Shown: positions 53,915 to 64,000, counted from the stretch's first letter. The stretch is 64,000 bases of DNA from Symmetrospora coprosmae (GCA_008802785.1 VUYT01000006.1:248001-312000); one strand, 5' to 3'. A program made the numbers and translations. Notes: a model not told the origin generated them from the sequence alone.

Positions 53915-56521
53915 ATGGAGGCATTGAATGAGCAGCAGCATGGATCTTCAGCATCGCAGCGGTTGCTAGCAGTGTCTGAACCTGCAGCAGCACCCCAGCT
54001 ACCTCCCAGGCGGATTCCACCTGTACCGCCTCCACGGCCGCCGACCCTGTCGGGATGGCAAAGCGCCCAAGGGCTGCGGTCGCGCACTGCTTCCAGCGCT
54101 CGCGATGGCGGTAGCGACGACAGCGCGCTGCATGGACCCACAAAGACACCTCCGGAGCTACCTTCTAGACCCTCTGCCGCCGTGACGGGGTCTCGGTCTC
54201 AGCAGCACGACCGAGCGAGTTCGACGTTGCCGGGCGGCCAGGCGCCTGCAGTGGACGACACCGCCCGCTTTCCGGGAGGAGCTCGCCCAGCACTGTCTGT
54301 CGGTACAGCCGGCTCCCATGCATCCATCCCTAACATCTATGAGACGCCTCCTACTGCGGCCAGTCGCAAGCTTCCAGACGGCTCGGCCTCTTCTTCGCCG
54401 GGACCATCACGCTCGCCGTCGCCACAACGTCATCGTCCGCGTCTCACCTCGCTGCAAACGAGCACCAGCAGTCTCGGCGACGAGTATCTCTCAGGCAGCA
54501 ATGAGGCCGCCAGACCGACACTGCAGCTCTTCGGCCTCGCCTCGCCGGTCAGGCAGGATATTCAGGCCGCGTTGGAGGAGCTGCGGAACCTCGAGCTGGT
54601 GAATGCCTGCTTGCAACGCCCATCCTGTGCCCTCACAGGACAGCCGCTGACGTCATGGAGACTCCACACATCTCTCTTCCATTGACAAGGATGAGTTCCT
54701 GGACCGGACGAGCAAGAGCATGGAGGAGGTGCGCTTTGACGAGCCCAGCCATGCCGATCTACATCTACCTGAAAGGGCAAAGTACCGGGATTCTCGCACC
54801 GGCAGAGTCGATTACCTCCGCTTCGCCGAAGCGTGGGCGTGCACATACGCAGACCTGCATCTGCCTCCGGATCTCTTGTCAACGGCCCGTCCCGCCAAGT
54901 TCAGCCTGTCTCGGACACGCGTGGCCGTTGAGCGACTGTACGTGCTGGTTCCGCCGAAGCTCGTCGAAAAGCTCATCGCTGGCGATCTCGTCAACTTGTA
55001 TCGCTGGGTCGACCCACTGCGGACGGCAAAATGGGCGCTCGGCTATCTTGCCTGTTGGTGGCACGATCAGATTCCAGCAGCCATTTTCGTCTACCTCATA
55101 TATCAGATCCTCAAGCCACAGATCTGGCCACCCAGCCCATCCGAAATCCGCCAGCAGCTCCTGGAACGCCGCGTGCTCAGCGGCGAGGCCAAGGCTATAG
55201 ATGACGATGACGATGACAAGCGTTCGAAGCGGGAGTCGGCGAAGCGAATGTCGCATTCTCTCGCCTCTAGCGTAGGTATCGCGACGATGATGAGCGGGAT
55301 AAACATACACGCCGGTCCCAAAACGCTAGAAAGATCCATGACACCGGATCTGGACGATAGCAGCTCGAGCACGGATGATACGACGCAGATTGACACGTCT
55401 GGTACGGCGAGGAAAGCGAAGAAGACCAAGAAGAAGCACAGGGGAAAGCGAGGGATGTACAGACTCATCAAGGAGCTCATAGCTCGCTTTGGACCCATCA
55501 TCGAGATGCTGATTCAGGATCAAGCAGATCTTGCCGAAAAAGCCAAGAAGTGGGTGCGAGCTGAAAGGCACCTCGCCGGCTCGCAATATGAATTGGCTGA
55601 TCCGCTGTCGATAGCCTCTTCCTCTGGAGAAGGCCCAAAGCCTGCAAGCAAAGCATCTGCTTCATCGGGGCTTGGGCGCTGTTCCTCTCGCTGCTACCGG
55701 GGTACCTGCAGCTCAAACTGCTCCTCCTCTGGGCCTGGTTCCAATTCTTTGTCATCTGGCCATTGCAGGATCGCTATCCTCGGTATCGACGGGCCCTGAA
55801 TCCGCTATGGTATCTGCTATGGAACGTGCCGAATGATGCAGAGTGCGCAATGGAGGTTTTGAGAGAAAGAGCGAGCAAGGCGCAGGCTGCTCAAGAGGAT
55901 GCAACCGACATGGCCGAACGCCGGTCTCTGTCAGTCAGTGACATGCCCAGGAACCCCCGAACCAAGTCGGTGAGTGACAGGAAAAGGGCGAGTCAGCTTT
56001 CCGGACTTTCTCTGACATGAAGGACGACACAGCTCTCGAGCCTGTCGCAGATCAGTCTCGCTCTGACGGACGACCTCGATGGGCAACCTATCGAAGGGAA
56101 GCACTTTGCCATCTACCGAGGCCTCCCCGGCCACCTTATGCTCACGTCGTCCGAGGTGTACTTCAACTCCCTGAAAGGATTGCGCTCCTTGTCGGCAAGG
56201 ATATTCAAAGGCAGTAGCGCAACAGGCAAAGACGATGCAAGCAAGGCCACGACCCTCTTCAGGTATCAGCTGAGCACGATAACACTCGTCAAGAAGGAGT
56301 CGCGCTTTGAAGTCGGCTTCTTTGACACGGACGGTCTGCATATAGCCTTCAACAATGGAAAGGTGCGTTCACGAAGGTTCCTCTGCTGTGGGCCTGTCAT
56401 TGACATACATGGCGGTTTGTCCGAGCTGCAGGCTGTCCGTCTGGCATCGGTGTCGAAGCGGGACGAGGCTTTCGCCTTCATTCTAGCGCATTCGACGAGT
56501 CAGAGATTGGCTGCCAAATGA
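53915..56521 (+). CDS. DUF3292-type multispan membrane protein with C-terminal GRAM-like domain
   Basis: Exons 53915-54598, 54690-55549, 55615-55969, 56033-56362 and 56432-56521 give 772 aa. The N-terminus (1-215) is Pro/Ser-rich and disordered. The DUF3292 hallmarks follow: LYVLVPPKLVEKLIAGDLVN, LYRWVDPLRTAKWALGYLAC, a span IPAAIFVYLIYQILK, an acidic/Lys-rich cytosolic loop, paired spans FIGAWALFLSLLPGYLQLKL and LLLWAWFQFFVIWPL, then NPLWYLLWNVPNDAECAMEV. The C-terminus is a GRAM-like phosphoinositide-binding fold (EGKHFAIYRGLPGHLMLTSS, EVYFNSLKGLRSL, ending AVRLASVSKRDEAFAFIL). It is probably a membrane-tethered lipid-sensing protein; its role is not established. The acceptor of intron 2 (55614) is inferred from frame and branch site and is less sure than the others. 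Confidence 0.75.
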
Positions 56522-57165
56522 TCATCAAACATGTAGCCCTACCACCAAATACGACGTGCGATTTCAACTGCTGCCTATCGATGCCGCCTCCTTGTAGACC
56601 CTGTTTCTCAACGTCGAACGGACTTGGGTCGATCTACAGGCAAGACAGGCTGTAAGCAGAATCGAGGCCTCAGTGCGCACTTCTGCGTATCGCATCGTCT
56701 TCAAGCACGTAAGACAGCTCTGCGCTCATAGCTGAGCGAGCTGCTGCTGCTTTCGAATGCGGTGAGGCCCAGGCACTCACGTGCCGGCAGCCCCTATTTT
56801 GGTGGCAAGGCCTCCGCGTGCGTGCATGAATTGTTGAAGCAGCTTCTACCTACTGCGCGCTCGAATTAACAATGAGCAGAGGCCAAGATGAAGAGGCGAG
56901 CTGATCCTCGCACGCCTCATCTTGTCGCCGACGTCCTCTCGCCTCATCCTTCCCTTCTTCCTCCCTTCCCATCGCTTTCCTCACCTCTCCTTCCTAACCC
57001 ACGCAAGACTCCTCCTTTGACAGGACCCAGTCTGCTTACCCTCTCTAGCTGGCCTACTCACTCACCTACAAGCGACTCTTTGCGCACACTCACTCAGCCT
57101 AGACGGCTCGCTCTGCTCAAAAGTCGCAGCTTCCGGCAAGCTACACCCCCTCGACCAAACCCATC
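56522..57165. promoter_or_regulatory. Upstream region of the expansin-like gene
   Basis: 640 bp with no recognised gene. A strongly pyrimidine-rich tract (about 56945-57000) precedes the start codon at 57166, a common feature of well-expressed fungal promoters. An open frame here (56888-57259) is Pro/Ser/Leu-rich and is treated as leader sequence. Confidence 0.4.
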
Positions 57166-58744
57166 ATGCGATCCCAACTATACTACTACCTCTGCCTCTT
57201 GGCAATCAGCTATGGTCCATCGACCGCTTCAGCATCTTCCCTGCCAGTCATCGCAGTAGCGGACCTACAGCGGCAGTTGTCCAACCAGACCACCCTTCAG
57301 GAGGGACACCAGGCGCATCATGGGCACCATGCGTCGACCCGGACTTCGCGTTTGCGCCACGGCCACCATCGTCATCATCACCACGACTCAAATCACACCG
57401 CCAGCATACACTCCAGCTCAGGCCGATCGCACGTCAATCGTACTGTGGTGGCACGCGTGGCCAGGCCGTTCGGTGTTGCCCCAGTTATTGTCGAGCGCGA
57501 TGTGGAGGAGGGAGACTGTGACGATGGCGAGGAGTGGGTGACGACAACGTCGACAAGGTCCACTTCTGCTCCTCGGACATCTACATCGACTCGCACCATC
57601 ACGACGACAGCAGTCGTGCCCTTGACGCGGACGACTACACGCCGCGTTACGCAGGTCACCGGCACTTCCACTCGCGTCCTGACTTTCACCCAGACTATCA
57701 CTCGTACAGCCACGACGACGGCGAAGCCAAGCAGTATGCAGGCTTCGAGCACCAGCAAAGCCAGCTCGAGTACGAAGACATCTTCAGCGCCGACATCCTC
57801 AAACACCTCTGGCCAGCTCAAAACCCTATACAAGGGCAAGACTAGCGGAGATGCGACCTGGTATGGGGACAACGGCTATGGCAACTGCATGCTCCCTCGG
57901 CCGGATCTCCGCTTCGCCGCATGGCCGGGTGCAACTTACGGCAAGGGTACCTACTGCGGTGCCTGTGTCAAAGTTACTGGGAGCGCAGGGACCGAAGTCG
58001 TCCAGATCACGGACCAGGTGTGTGATCTTGGATCCTCGTTAGGATCGATTTGTAGAAGCTGACTCTATGGATCATTTGCAGTGCCCGGAGTGCTTGGAGG
58101 GCAGTCTAGGTGTGTAATTCTGCGGCGCGTTGGTTACGGTCGACTCTGGACTGAATGCTGATGTGACGCGCTCCTTTTCAAGACCTCTCTACGAGCATGT
58201 TCACGAAGATTGTCGGCCCAGAATCCATTGGTCGCGCGAAAGTGTCGTGGGAATTTGTCGACTGTGTCGATGCTGGACTCGAGTCTGGCCGTCTGTCCTA
58301 CTACTGGGTGAGGCTCTTCATGGAAGCTAGCAGAAACCGCCCACTTGCTGCTGATATAACTCACTCTTCTCACCTTGCAGAAAGCAGGGTATGTTGCCTA
58401 GTCTAGCCTTCCAGCCGGACATCGACTGATCATGCTGTATCACAGATCGTCGCAGTGGTGGGCTGGCATCCAAGTGCGCGGGGGCGGACCACCCGTCAAT
58501 TTCATCGAGGTCCGGACGGCTGGCTCGTCGGACTGGGTGAAGCCCGCTCGCACGGACTACAACTATTTCGTCTCGCCCAGTGAGTATGAGAATCATGACC
58601 ATTCAAACATATGTGTCCTAAGGCTGACTCTTTGGTTTGTCAGACGGCTTTGGTGTGGGACCCTTCACCATTCGTACCACCTTCCAGGATGGATCTACTG
58701 CCACGGACACCAACGTACCCATGAACGGGAACATCGAGGATTAG
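57166..58744 (+). CDS. Expansin-like secreted protein with His-rich and Ser/Thr-rich N-terminal region
   Basis: Exons 57166-58017, 58082-58109, 58183-58307, 58381-58388 (8 nt), 58446-58579 and 58644-58744 give 415 aa. A signal peptide (1-24) is followed by a His-rich segment (GHHRHHHHDSNH and neighbours, about 50-80), then a Ser/Thr-rich, probably O-glycosylated stalk. The double-psi beta-barrel domain follows: GDATWYGDNGYGNCMLPRP, TYGKGTYCGACVKVTGSAG, QITDQCPECLEGSLDLSTSM, FTKIVGPESIGRAKVSWEFV. A second expansin-type domain ends the protein: YYWKAGSSQWWAGIQVR, VNFIEVRTAGSSDWVKPART, FGVGPFTIRTTFQDGSTATD. Expansins loosen cellulose/chitin-containing walls without hydrolysis. The HFD catalytic motif of plant expansins is not evident, so it may be a non-lytic loosenin-like binder. 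The phases are consistent throughout. Confidence 0.83.
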
Positions 58745-59229
58745 AGTTGAGGGTGAGGCAGTCAATCTGAGGAATGGCAGCAACTGCCTTCAGGCGAGAC
58801 ATCGGGCTGCATCGAGCCTTTGGCAATCGCGCACCTGCCGCCAGCCTTTGGCAGTTCCGCGAGTGAATGCATAGCAAGTCGCGGTATGCGGGAATGCGGG
58901 AGCCATACTCTGTCCGCCTGCTCCGCATCCCCTGCGTCCTAACGCGTACCAGCTCAAGTCTGCAGCATACTCGAGCAGCCGACGGGCCGCGCCCGCACAT
59001 TATGCTAGACTTTGTCGATTCGGCATGGAAACTCAGTGTTGACGTTGTACATAGCTGTTCGCGTCCGGTTGAGCGCAAATGCACAGGTTGCTATCGCATC
59101 AGAGCCGAGCCAGCCGTGTCCGGACTTATCGGCGGAGATCGGCTCTATTGATCAGATAACTTGCCGCCAGGAATAGCGCACATCCGCAGTGTCCCGCGTG
59201 TTCCCCTTTGCCTCACTCCCTGCTTCTAC
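58745..59229. other. Intergenic between the expansin-like and AIF-like genes
   Basis: About 485 bp, tandem genes on the plus strand. Nothing coding was recognised. Confidence 0.35.
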
Positions 59230-60802
59230 ATGCGAGTCGGTCTAGTCCAGCTCCTTTACTCTGCACTACTGACCACTCTTGCGGCCCTCATACTACCATA
59301 CATCAACCGTCAGCGAAAGCCGTCGAGTCCTGTAGACAGCATGCATATGACCCTCCCTACCATTGTCGTAGTCGGGGGTTCCTACGTTGGTGAGCCGCCT
59401 TGCAGGACTAATGTAGCTCACATAGAGCCACTTTGGCTCACTGCCTCTCATGACCAGGCGTCAAGACAGCGCAGACACTGGCTATCGCTTTCCACCATTC
59501 CTTCAAGGTCCTCCTCATCGAGAAGAACTCGCATTTCCAGCATCTCTTCGCCTACCCTCGCTTCGCCGTGACGGACAAATGTCCTTCGCACAAAGCGTTC
59601 ATTCCCTTCAAGCCGGGCACCTTTGCGGCATGTCCACCCGGATCTGGCAGCGTGGTGCAGGCGCGGGTGGTCAACATCACGAGAGACGCTGTCCGACTTG
59701 ACCGAGAGGTGGCACTGGACAGTGGTTATAGAGGGAACCTTGTCCCATACAGCTATCTGGTGAGGCGCCTTGGCAGGTACTGTCAGCAGGCCCTAGCTGA
59801 CTCTCCTGTACAGGTCATCGCCACAGGCACCAAGCTCACGCCTCCCTCGACCCTGCCCGGCTCAGAGAAGCTCGACGGTGTGCAATACCTCGACCGGCAT
59901 GTCAAGCTTGTACAGCGCGCGCAGAGGATTACCGTCATTGGTGGAGGCGCAGTCGGCGTGCAGACGGTAACGGACATTAAGGAGCTCTACCCGGAGAAGC
60001 AGATCACACTAGTTCACTCGCGGCAGCACCTCATGAACAAGTTTGATTCGCGGCTGCACGACATCATCGCTGAGCGCATGAATGAACTGGATGTGCAGCT
60101 TGTTCTTGGCTCTAGGGTGAAGCTGCCTGCCGAAGGCTATCCGACAAGTATCGGACCCTTCCAGGTCGAGCTTCAAGACGGCAGGAAGATCGAGAGCGAC
60201 TTTGCTATCGTTGCGACGGGTCAGACCCCTCAATCTGCTCTCATTCAAGACTTCTTGCCAGAGTCCATCGACGCGTCTGGCTTCATCAACACACGCAAGA
60301 CGCTTCAGATCGATGCAGCCGACGCGGAGAACGTCTTTGTCGTAGGCGACATCGCTCACACTGGCGCGCCTAAGGCAGCTAGACCGTAAGTTGCACGTAG
60401 TCCCGGGACTCGCTGTTATAGGGCTGACGGGGCGACGCAGTGGCTTCGTGCAAGCCGAAGTTATAGCCAAGAACATTCAGCATCTCATGAACGAGGAGAA
60501 GCTAGAGGACTACAGCTTCGACCCTGCCGGTATCCATCTGACGCTAGGGATTGTGAGTGGAGTGCGGCTGCGTAGGAGTGCATTGCGTTGACTCGCTTGC
60601 TGTCTCAGACGAAAAATGTCATCTTCCGGAACCCGGCGAGGGAGGGCGAGGAGCCGATGATCAAGATGCAGGACAACGGGTGAGTATACGAACACAGCGG
60701 GCTGACTTTCAGCTGAAGCGAGTATGTCTGGGCAGCCGGCTTGATATGGGAATCGATGATGTCTGGACGAGGCGAGGCGGAGGAGAGGACTACCACCTTT
60801 GA
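59230..60802 (+). CDS. AIFM2/FSP1-like FAD-dependent oxidoreductase
   Basis: Exons 59230-59389, 59458-59759, 59814-60385, 60441-60552, 60609-60679 and 60736-60802 give 427 aa. A single N-terminal hydrophobic segment (LVQLLYSALLTTLAALILPY) could anchor the enzyme. FAD-binding Rossmann motif: LPTIVVVGGSYVGVKTAQTL. Then KVLLIEKNSHFQHLFAYPRF, PYSYLVIATGT, the NAD(P)H-binding RITVIGGGAVGVQTVTDI, the second FAD contact ENVFVVGDIAHTGA, and a C-terminus DMGIDDVWTRRGGGEDYHL. The order is that of the AIF-like NAD(P)H-quinone oxidoreductases (AIFM2/AMID/FSP1; yeast Aif1/Nde relatives). It probably reduces quinones using NAD(P)H on a membrane. The final acceptor (60735) was picked because it yields this conserved tail; earlier acceptors give an immediate stop. 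Confidence 0.85.
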
Positions 60803-60839
60803 AAGATGCAGTTGTAGGGCAATCCGAGCATCACCTCCG

Positions 60840-61341
60840 CTCGGCGCTTGCGTACGTCACGATGGCGGAGTTGCTTGCGAGGTTCGTGATATCGTAGCGT
60901 CGACACTGATTTGGACAGCTTGTATCACGGTGCCGTCTTACGGAGGTCGTGTTTCTTCCAGAAGCGCGAACGTCCGCTGGCCGAGCAAAGTATCGACGGC
61001 AATCCTCACATCTCGCGATCGGACGAGATGCTTTCAGTGACATTGTGAGCCGCGGGATGGACAGCAAGTCACTTCCTGCTCATACACGAGCAGCTCTCTC
61101 TCTCTTCATCTCGCGTGGGCACGCCTTTGACGTCGACTTCCTCTTTATGCTGGAACCCCAGTGTGCGTAACTGCTGCCAATGTTTGTCGGGCAGCACTGA
61201 ATACGTTGGCGTGACCTACCGGGGAGGGGTCACATTCGGAGATGGATTGCGCCTTCTGCTCGAACCCCAGCGCGATCTACGAGTATCTCCTGGCTTGCGA
61301 GCCGACGTGATCCTTGACGATTTCGAGCCACTCGAACCCAT
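60840..61341 (-). pseudogene. Decayed copy of the orphan gene at 61699-62411
   Basis: From an ATG at 61341 the minus strand reads MGSSGSKSSRITSAR, like the neighbour's MGSKSSRLGRHRHK. Farther on it has SVLPDKHWQQLRTLGFQ and EEVDVKGVPTRDEE, which align with LVLTEKQWTAFKSVRSQ and SEIKIRGVPCRDEE of the intact gene. In between, the frame is closed by a TAG near 61220. After RDEE a GA-rich run shifts the frame, and the matching splice donor is no longer GT. A second conserved-looking part (CRRYFARPAD compared with CRGLIARPAAD) lies downstream. It is a duplicated and degenerating host gene; the boundaries are approximate. Confidence 0.45.
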
Positions 61342-61698
61342 GATTAGCTCGCGGTACTGAGTCAGATTACGCTGTCGATGTCCAGTTCGCTCTATAGAGA
61401 TGCTGTCCGAAGGTGAGGTGCCATCTCCTCGAGCGCAGCCCTATCGGCAGGAGCGTTTGAAAGGCAGGGGTAGCACTGCCTTGATCTCATATGCTCTCGG
61501 CAGCCCTTTCACGAAGATCAGCTATAGCGCTGTGCTGGACCGGAAGCCGACCGGGACGAAGGGAATGGAAGAGCAACGCAGGGTCGCATGACAGTCGAAT
61601 GCTTCTGTCTGACATTGACATTACAGATTCATATTGGCGAAGGTACCAGTACGAGACGAAAGCCTCGGAGGTTATCTCTATGACGCACGTCCGGCCAG
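61342..61698. other. Intergenic between the relic and the orphan gene
   Basis: About 360 bp without recognisable coding sequence; it would hold the relic's former promoter and the orphan gene's 3' region. Confidence 0.3.
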
Positions 61699-62411
61699 TC
61701 AGCGACCTGCCGGCCAGTAAGTATCGTCTGTCCTATAGATGAGGATGCATCGACTCGTGCCCTTACTGCCCTTGACCTGAGGACAGCCTTTGCGCAGATG
61801 TTCTGCGAGCTCCCTGTGATTCGCAAGCGCCGCCTTCCTTCGTTCCACAGGGTCCGCAGCAGGGCGAGCGATGAGGCCCCTGCACGAGTTCGGGCCCTTG
61901 GCATAGCATCTACAGGTGAGACCAGCAATCAGTGTGCGCATCGAGCCGCGACGCCGGCAACATTGCCTTACTGCTCAAAGACTAGGTCGGCGTCCAGCTC
62001 CTCATCGCGACAGGGAACTCCGCGGATCTTGATCTCTGATCGGTCTGTAAGCTGGGACCGTACTGACTTGAACGCTGTCCATTGCTTCTCTGTGAGGACG
62101 AGAGGAGGAGGAAGCGGGGGTGCAGTACTAGCCCGTTGTAAGAACTGCGGCATCCATGAAAGCGAGCGTTGCGGGCCAGCCGGCAAGGTTGCTGAAGCGG
62201 TGCTCGCTCTCAAAGGCTTCGCCGAGAGGTTCGGGACAATACTCGGGGTCTGCAATGCCGGAGGTGGCCCCGAAGGCTTCGAGTATTCCGAAAGGCCAGA
62301 GCTGCGCGGAATACGAGATGATCTCCGTGGCTCCGAGTGTTGCTGGAGCAGTCCGGGCTCCGCACTCCTCTTGTGCCTGTGCCGGCCCAACCTCGAGGAC
62401 TTCGAGCCCAT
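61699..62411 (-). CDS. Unrecognised basic protein with a decayed neighbour copy
   Basis: Exons 62411-61972 and 61909-61699 join in phase (donor GTAAGG, branch ACTGAT, acceptor CTGTAG; 62-bp intron) to 216 aa. The start MGSKSSRLGRHRHK is supported because the relic at 60.8-61.3 kb begins the same way. The N-terminal half is basic and Ser/Pro-rich. The second half looks folded: LVLTEKQWTAFKSVRSQ, SEIKIRGVPCRDEELDADLV, FEQCYAKGPNSCRGLIARPA, DPVERRKAALANHRELAEHL and a final Cys. A further 60-bp intron near the 3' end (61707-61766) is possible and would not change the frame. No family was recognised; the paired Cys and N-terminal basic region give no firm clue. It lies 230 bp 3' of DLT1 on the same strand. 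Confidence 0.5.
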
Positions 62412-62640
62412 CGTGTTTCTGGACCGGGTCAAGCTATATGCAGCGGCGTTGAGCGACTTGACAGCGTCGCTGAGTCACGAGAGTCCAAGCAGGCCCACGC
62501 AAGCGCAGGAGGCCGAGGACCGTACTGCCTCCAGCTCCTTCGATGAAAGGAGAAGGCACCGTGTGAAGCTGTTCCGGCTGAACCCCGGAGAACAAGAGGA
62601 TAGCGATGCTCGACAGCAGGCCGTGGAGCCCGAAAGTCCA

Positions 62641-63529
62641 TCAAGCAGGCACACCCTCCTGCCCACTGGTCGCGCGCTTGCCGATGACGTCGACAAGCAC
62701 CGCGACGATCCTCAAGCACTCCTCATAGTGCGCCTGAGTCGGTTCTTGCGCTGCCCACCTGGCGTCCTCGAGGCGGCTCTCGTACAGCTGAAGCAGAGGC
62801 AGGAGCGCCCGCGGAATGACGGGGTCGTCGCCCTGCAAGAGGGGCAAGTACTTTGCGAGCGGCGAGGCGTGCTTTGATCTGGTGGGTATGGGACGCGCTG
62901 TTGCCGAATCAGGCGAGAGGAGGCGTCCAGGGATGACGGCATCGAGCACGGAAACCGTCTGGAGAATGGCGCTGCGGAAGTGGATCCCGGAGTACTCGGA
63001 GTCCGTCGTGCCCCAGCCAGGGAGAGCGCGGCCGGTTGGGCGGGTCGCATGCACAATCATTGCGCAGCGCGTGAACTCGGACGTGACGAGGCGATACATG
63101 TTCTGCGCGCGCGAGAGAGAGCCGGATCAGCTCTGTACGAGTCTATGATGTACGCTGGAGACTTACCTTGCTCAGCTCGTCCTTGCCCGTCGGGATGTAC
63201 CCTTTCGGGATGGCCTGCAGCTCCCTCTTTGTCGTGTACCGGCGGCTGAAGATGATGCCCGACGCAATGAGGAAGGTGAGGACGTATGCGCCACCCGTGA
63301 CGATGGTGTCCGAGAAGCGTATCTGTCCGCGGGAGACGACGATGACTTGCTGGAAGATGTCGTACCCGGTCGCGAGGAGGACGCAGCTGAGGATGATGAC
63401 GAGGACGCCCAGCGAGCCGTTGTAGAGGAAGTGCGACAGGCGGCTGTGCGAGTGCGTCCCGCGGTAGAACTGGCCGTGGGAGTGGGGATGGACGGGCGCT
63501 GGAGCACCTCCAGTGCGCGACAGGGGCAT
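62641..63529 (-). CDS. DLT1: Defect-at-low-temperature protein 1 (Dlt1)
   Basis: Exons 63529-63167 and 63102-62641 give 274 aa. A His-rich N-terminus precedes two membrane spans, LYNGSLGVLVIILSCVLLAT and TIVTGGAYVLTFLIASGIIF. The Dlt1 signature follows: RRYTTKRELQAIPKGYIPTG, KDELSKNMYRLVTSEFTRCA, HATRPTGRALPGWG, and a C-terminal helical part YESRLEDARWAAQEPTQAHY. Donor GTAAGT and acceptor CGCAG join at phase 0. Yeast Dlt1 is a small, poorly understood ER/vesicle membrane protein needed for growth in the cold. The stop at 62641 gives a natural end because the last conserved helix (VAVLVDVIGKRA) lies just before it. Confidence 0.85.
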
Positions 63530-63791
63530 GGCGGCGGTCCGGGCCTCAGTGGCAGCAATGGGCGTCCCCCTTGGATGTGTGGCAAAGTCAATGTCTACCG
63601 GACGGCGAGCTGCGGGTCCTTGCGCAGTCTATGCAGCTGCTGCCCCTGTGCATGCTGCCATCCGAGTTGGCGAGAGCAAGAGCGAAAGCGGATTGCCACC
63701 GATGTGCACTACTCTCTCTCAGCTCTTCACCCTGCCCCGACTGCGGCTCTTGCATATCACAACGCTCACTAGAGAGCATCACGCCTGCACC
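63530..63791. promoter_or_regulatory. Divergent promoter between DLT1 and the gene at 63792
   Basis: 262 bp between two start codons pointing away from each other. There are no ORFs or repeats of note. Confidence 0.35.
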
Positions 63792-64000
63792 ATGTCTGCT
63801 GCCTCTTCACGGTCCTCCAGCAATGCCTCTTCCACCATCCGCCAGCTGCTCTTTCGGGCGCGCCCAGCACCTCCGCGGGGAACTCCGACTCCGAGCAGTC
63901 TACGCTCCCGCCTGACACGCCGCTGGAACAGCACGAGCACCTCTGCATCATCATCTCCCGGCGCGAATGGCGCATCCCCTACACCATTGCGGAAGGGTCG
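63792..64000 (+). CDS. N-terminus of a probable mitochondrial protein (runs off window)
   Basis: ATG 63792 opens a frame that reaches the window edge after 69 codons. The sequence MSAASSRSSSNASSTIRQLL, then LRSRLTRRWNSTSTS, is Ser/Arg-rich without acidic residues and has the RRWNS form common at mitochondrial presequence cleavage sites. Another frame over the last 120 bp (PLEQHEHLCIIISRREWRIP) also looks protein-like, so a splice switch near the edge is possible. The identity cannot be told from this part. Confidence 0.5.
   Translation, partial: MSAASSRSSSNASSTIRQLLFRARPAPPRGTPTPSSLRSRLTRRWNSTSTSASSSPGANGASPTPLRKG

Noticed and set aside
56888-57259. Plus-strand 123-codon Pro/Ser-rich frame
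   Set aside because: It overlaps the expansin start in another frame and is composed of a pyrimidine-rich promoter/leader tract.
61798-62877. Plus-strand open frame of 359 codons
   Set aside because: It runs antisense through the DLT1 C-terminal exon and the orphan gene's exon 1; the opposite strand has conserved Dlt1 sequence and a paralogue-supported frame.
1-64000. tRNA genes, CRISPR arrays, LTR or DNA transposons
   Set aside because: No clover-leaf T-arm/acceptor pairing, spaced direct repeats, terminal repeats or transposase/reverse-transcriptase motifs were found by eye; a tRNA or repeat search programme would settle this.

Overview
The window looks like a piece of a filamentous or dimorphic basidiomycete chromosome. 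The DNA is GC-rich and genes lie 0.2-1.8 kb apart on both strands. Almost every gene is cut by short introns of about 55-160 bp, with strong GTGNGT-type donors and CTGAC/CTAAC-like branch sites. The gene content is plainly fungal: Mdv1, Atg22, Arg2-type N-acetylglutamate synthase, Itc1, Dlt1, DUF3292, complex I ESSS and Kex2-site repeat proteins. Ustilaginomycotina is my best guess from protein style and moderate intron density; this is inference only. All exon coordinates were derived by hand from reading frame, splice consensus and remembered family alignments.

Layout. 1-8.3 kb: a partial zinc-finger-like gene, complex I ESSS, then a divergent pair of spindle genes (WRAP73/Wdr8 and kinesin-5) sharing a 184-bp promoter. 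8.4-13.2 kb: three head-to-tail copies of an unrecognised coiled-coil/Ser-rich protein family, at least two of them damaged. 13.6-20.0 kb (all minus): a small secreted Ser-rich tail-anchored protein, the arginine-pathway enzyme Arg2, an F-box-like protein and the sterol-transfer protein NPC2. 20.0-31.5 kb: a BRE4/ArAE-type membrane protein, Mdv1 (mitochondrial fission adaptor) divergent from mitochondrial ribosomal protein Mrp49, and an aldehyde dehydrogenase. 33.0-41.5 kb: a very Gln-rich SWI1 (ARID subunit of SWI/SNF), vacuolar effluxer Atg22 and an F-box/LRR-like protein. 42.7-43.6 kb: a secreted precursor with six near-identical Kex2-bounded peptide repeats, standing alone between 1.2 kb and 1.8 kb of non-coding DNA. 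45.4-64 kb: Itc1 (ISWI remodeller subunit), Avt1-like vacuolar transporter, DUF3292/GRAM membrane protein, expansin-like protein, AIFM2/FSP1-like oxidoreductase, an unknown gene with a decayed copy beside it, Dlt1, and the start of a probable mitochondrial protein.

The most interesting items are the Kex2-type repeat peptide precursor (a candidate secreted signalling or RiPP-like peptide), the tandem orphan family at 8.4-13.2 kb, the orphan gene plus relic at 60.8-62.4 kb, the divergent Wdr8/kinesin-5 pair, a GC-AG intron, and an 8-nt micro-exon. No tRNA, rRNA, CRISPR array or recognisable transposable element was found by eye.
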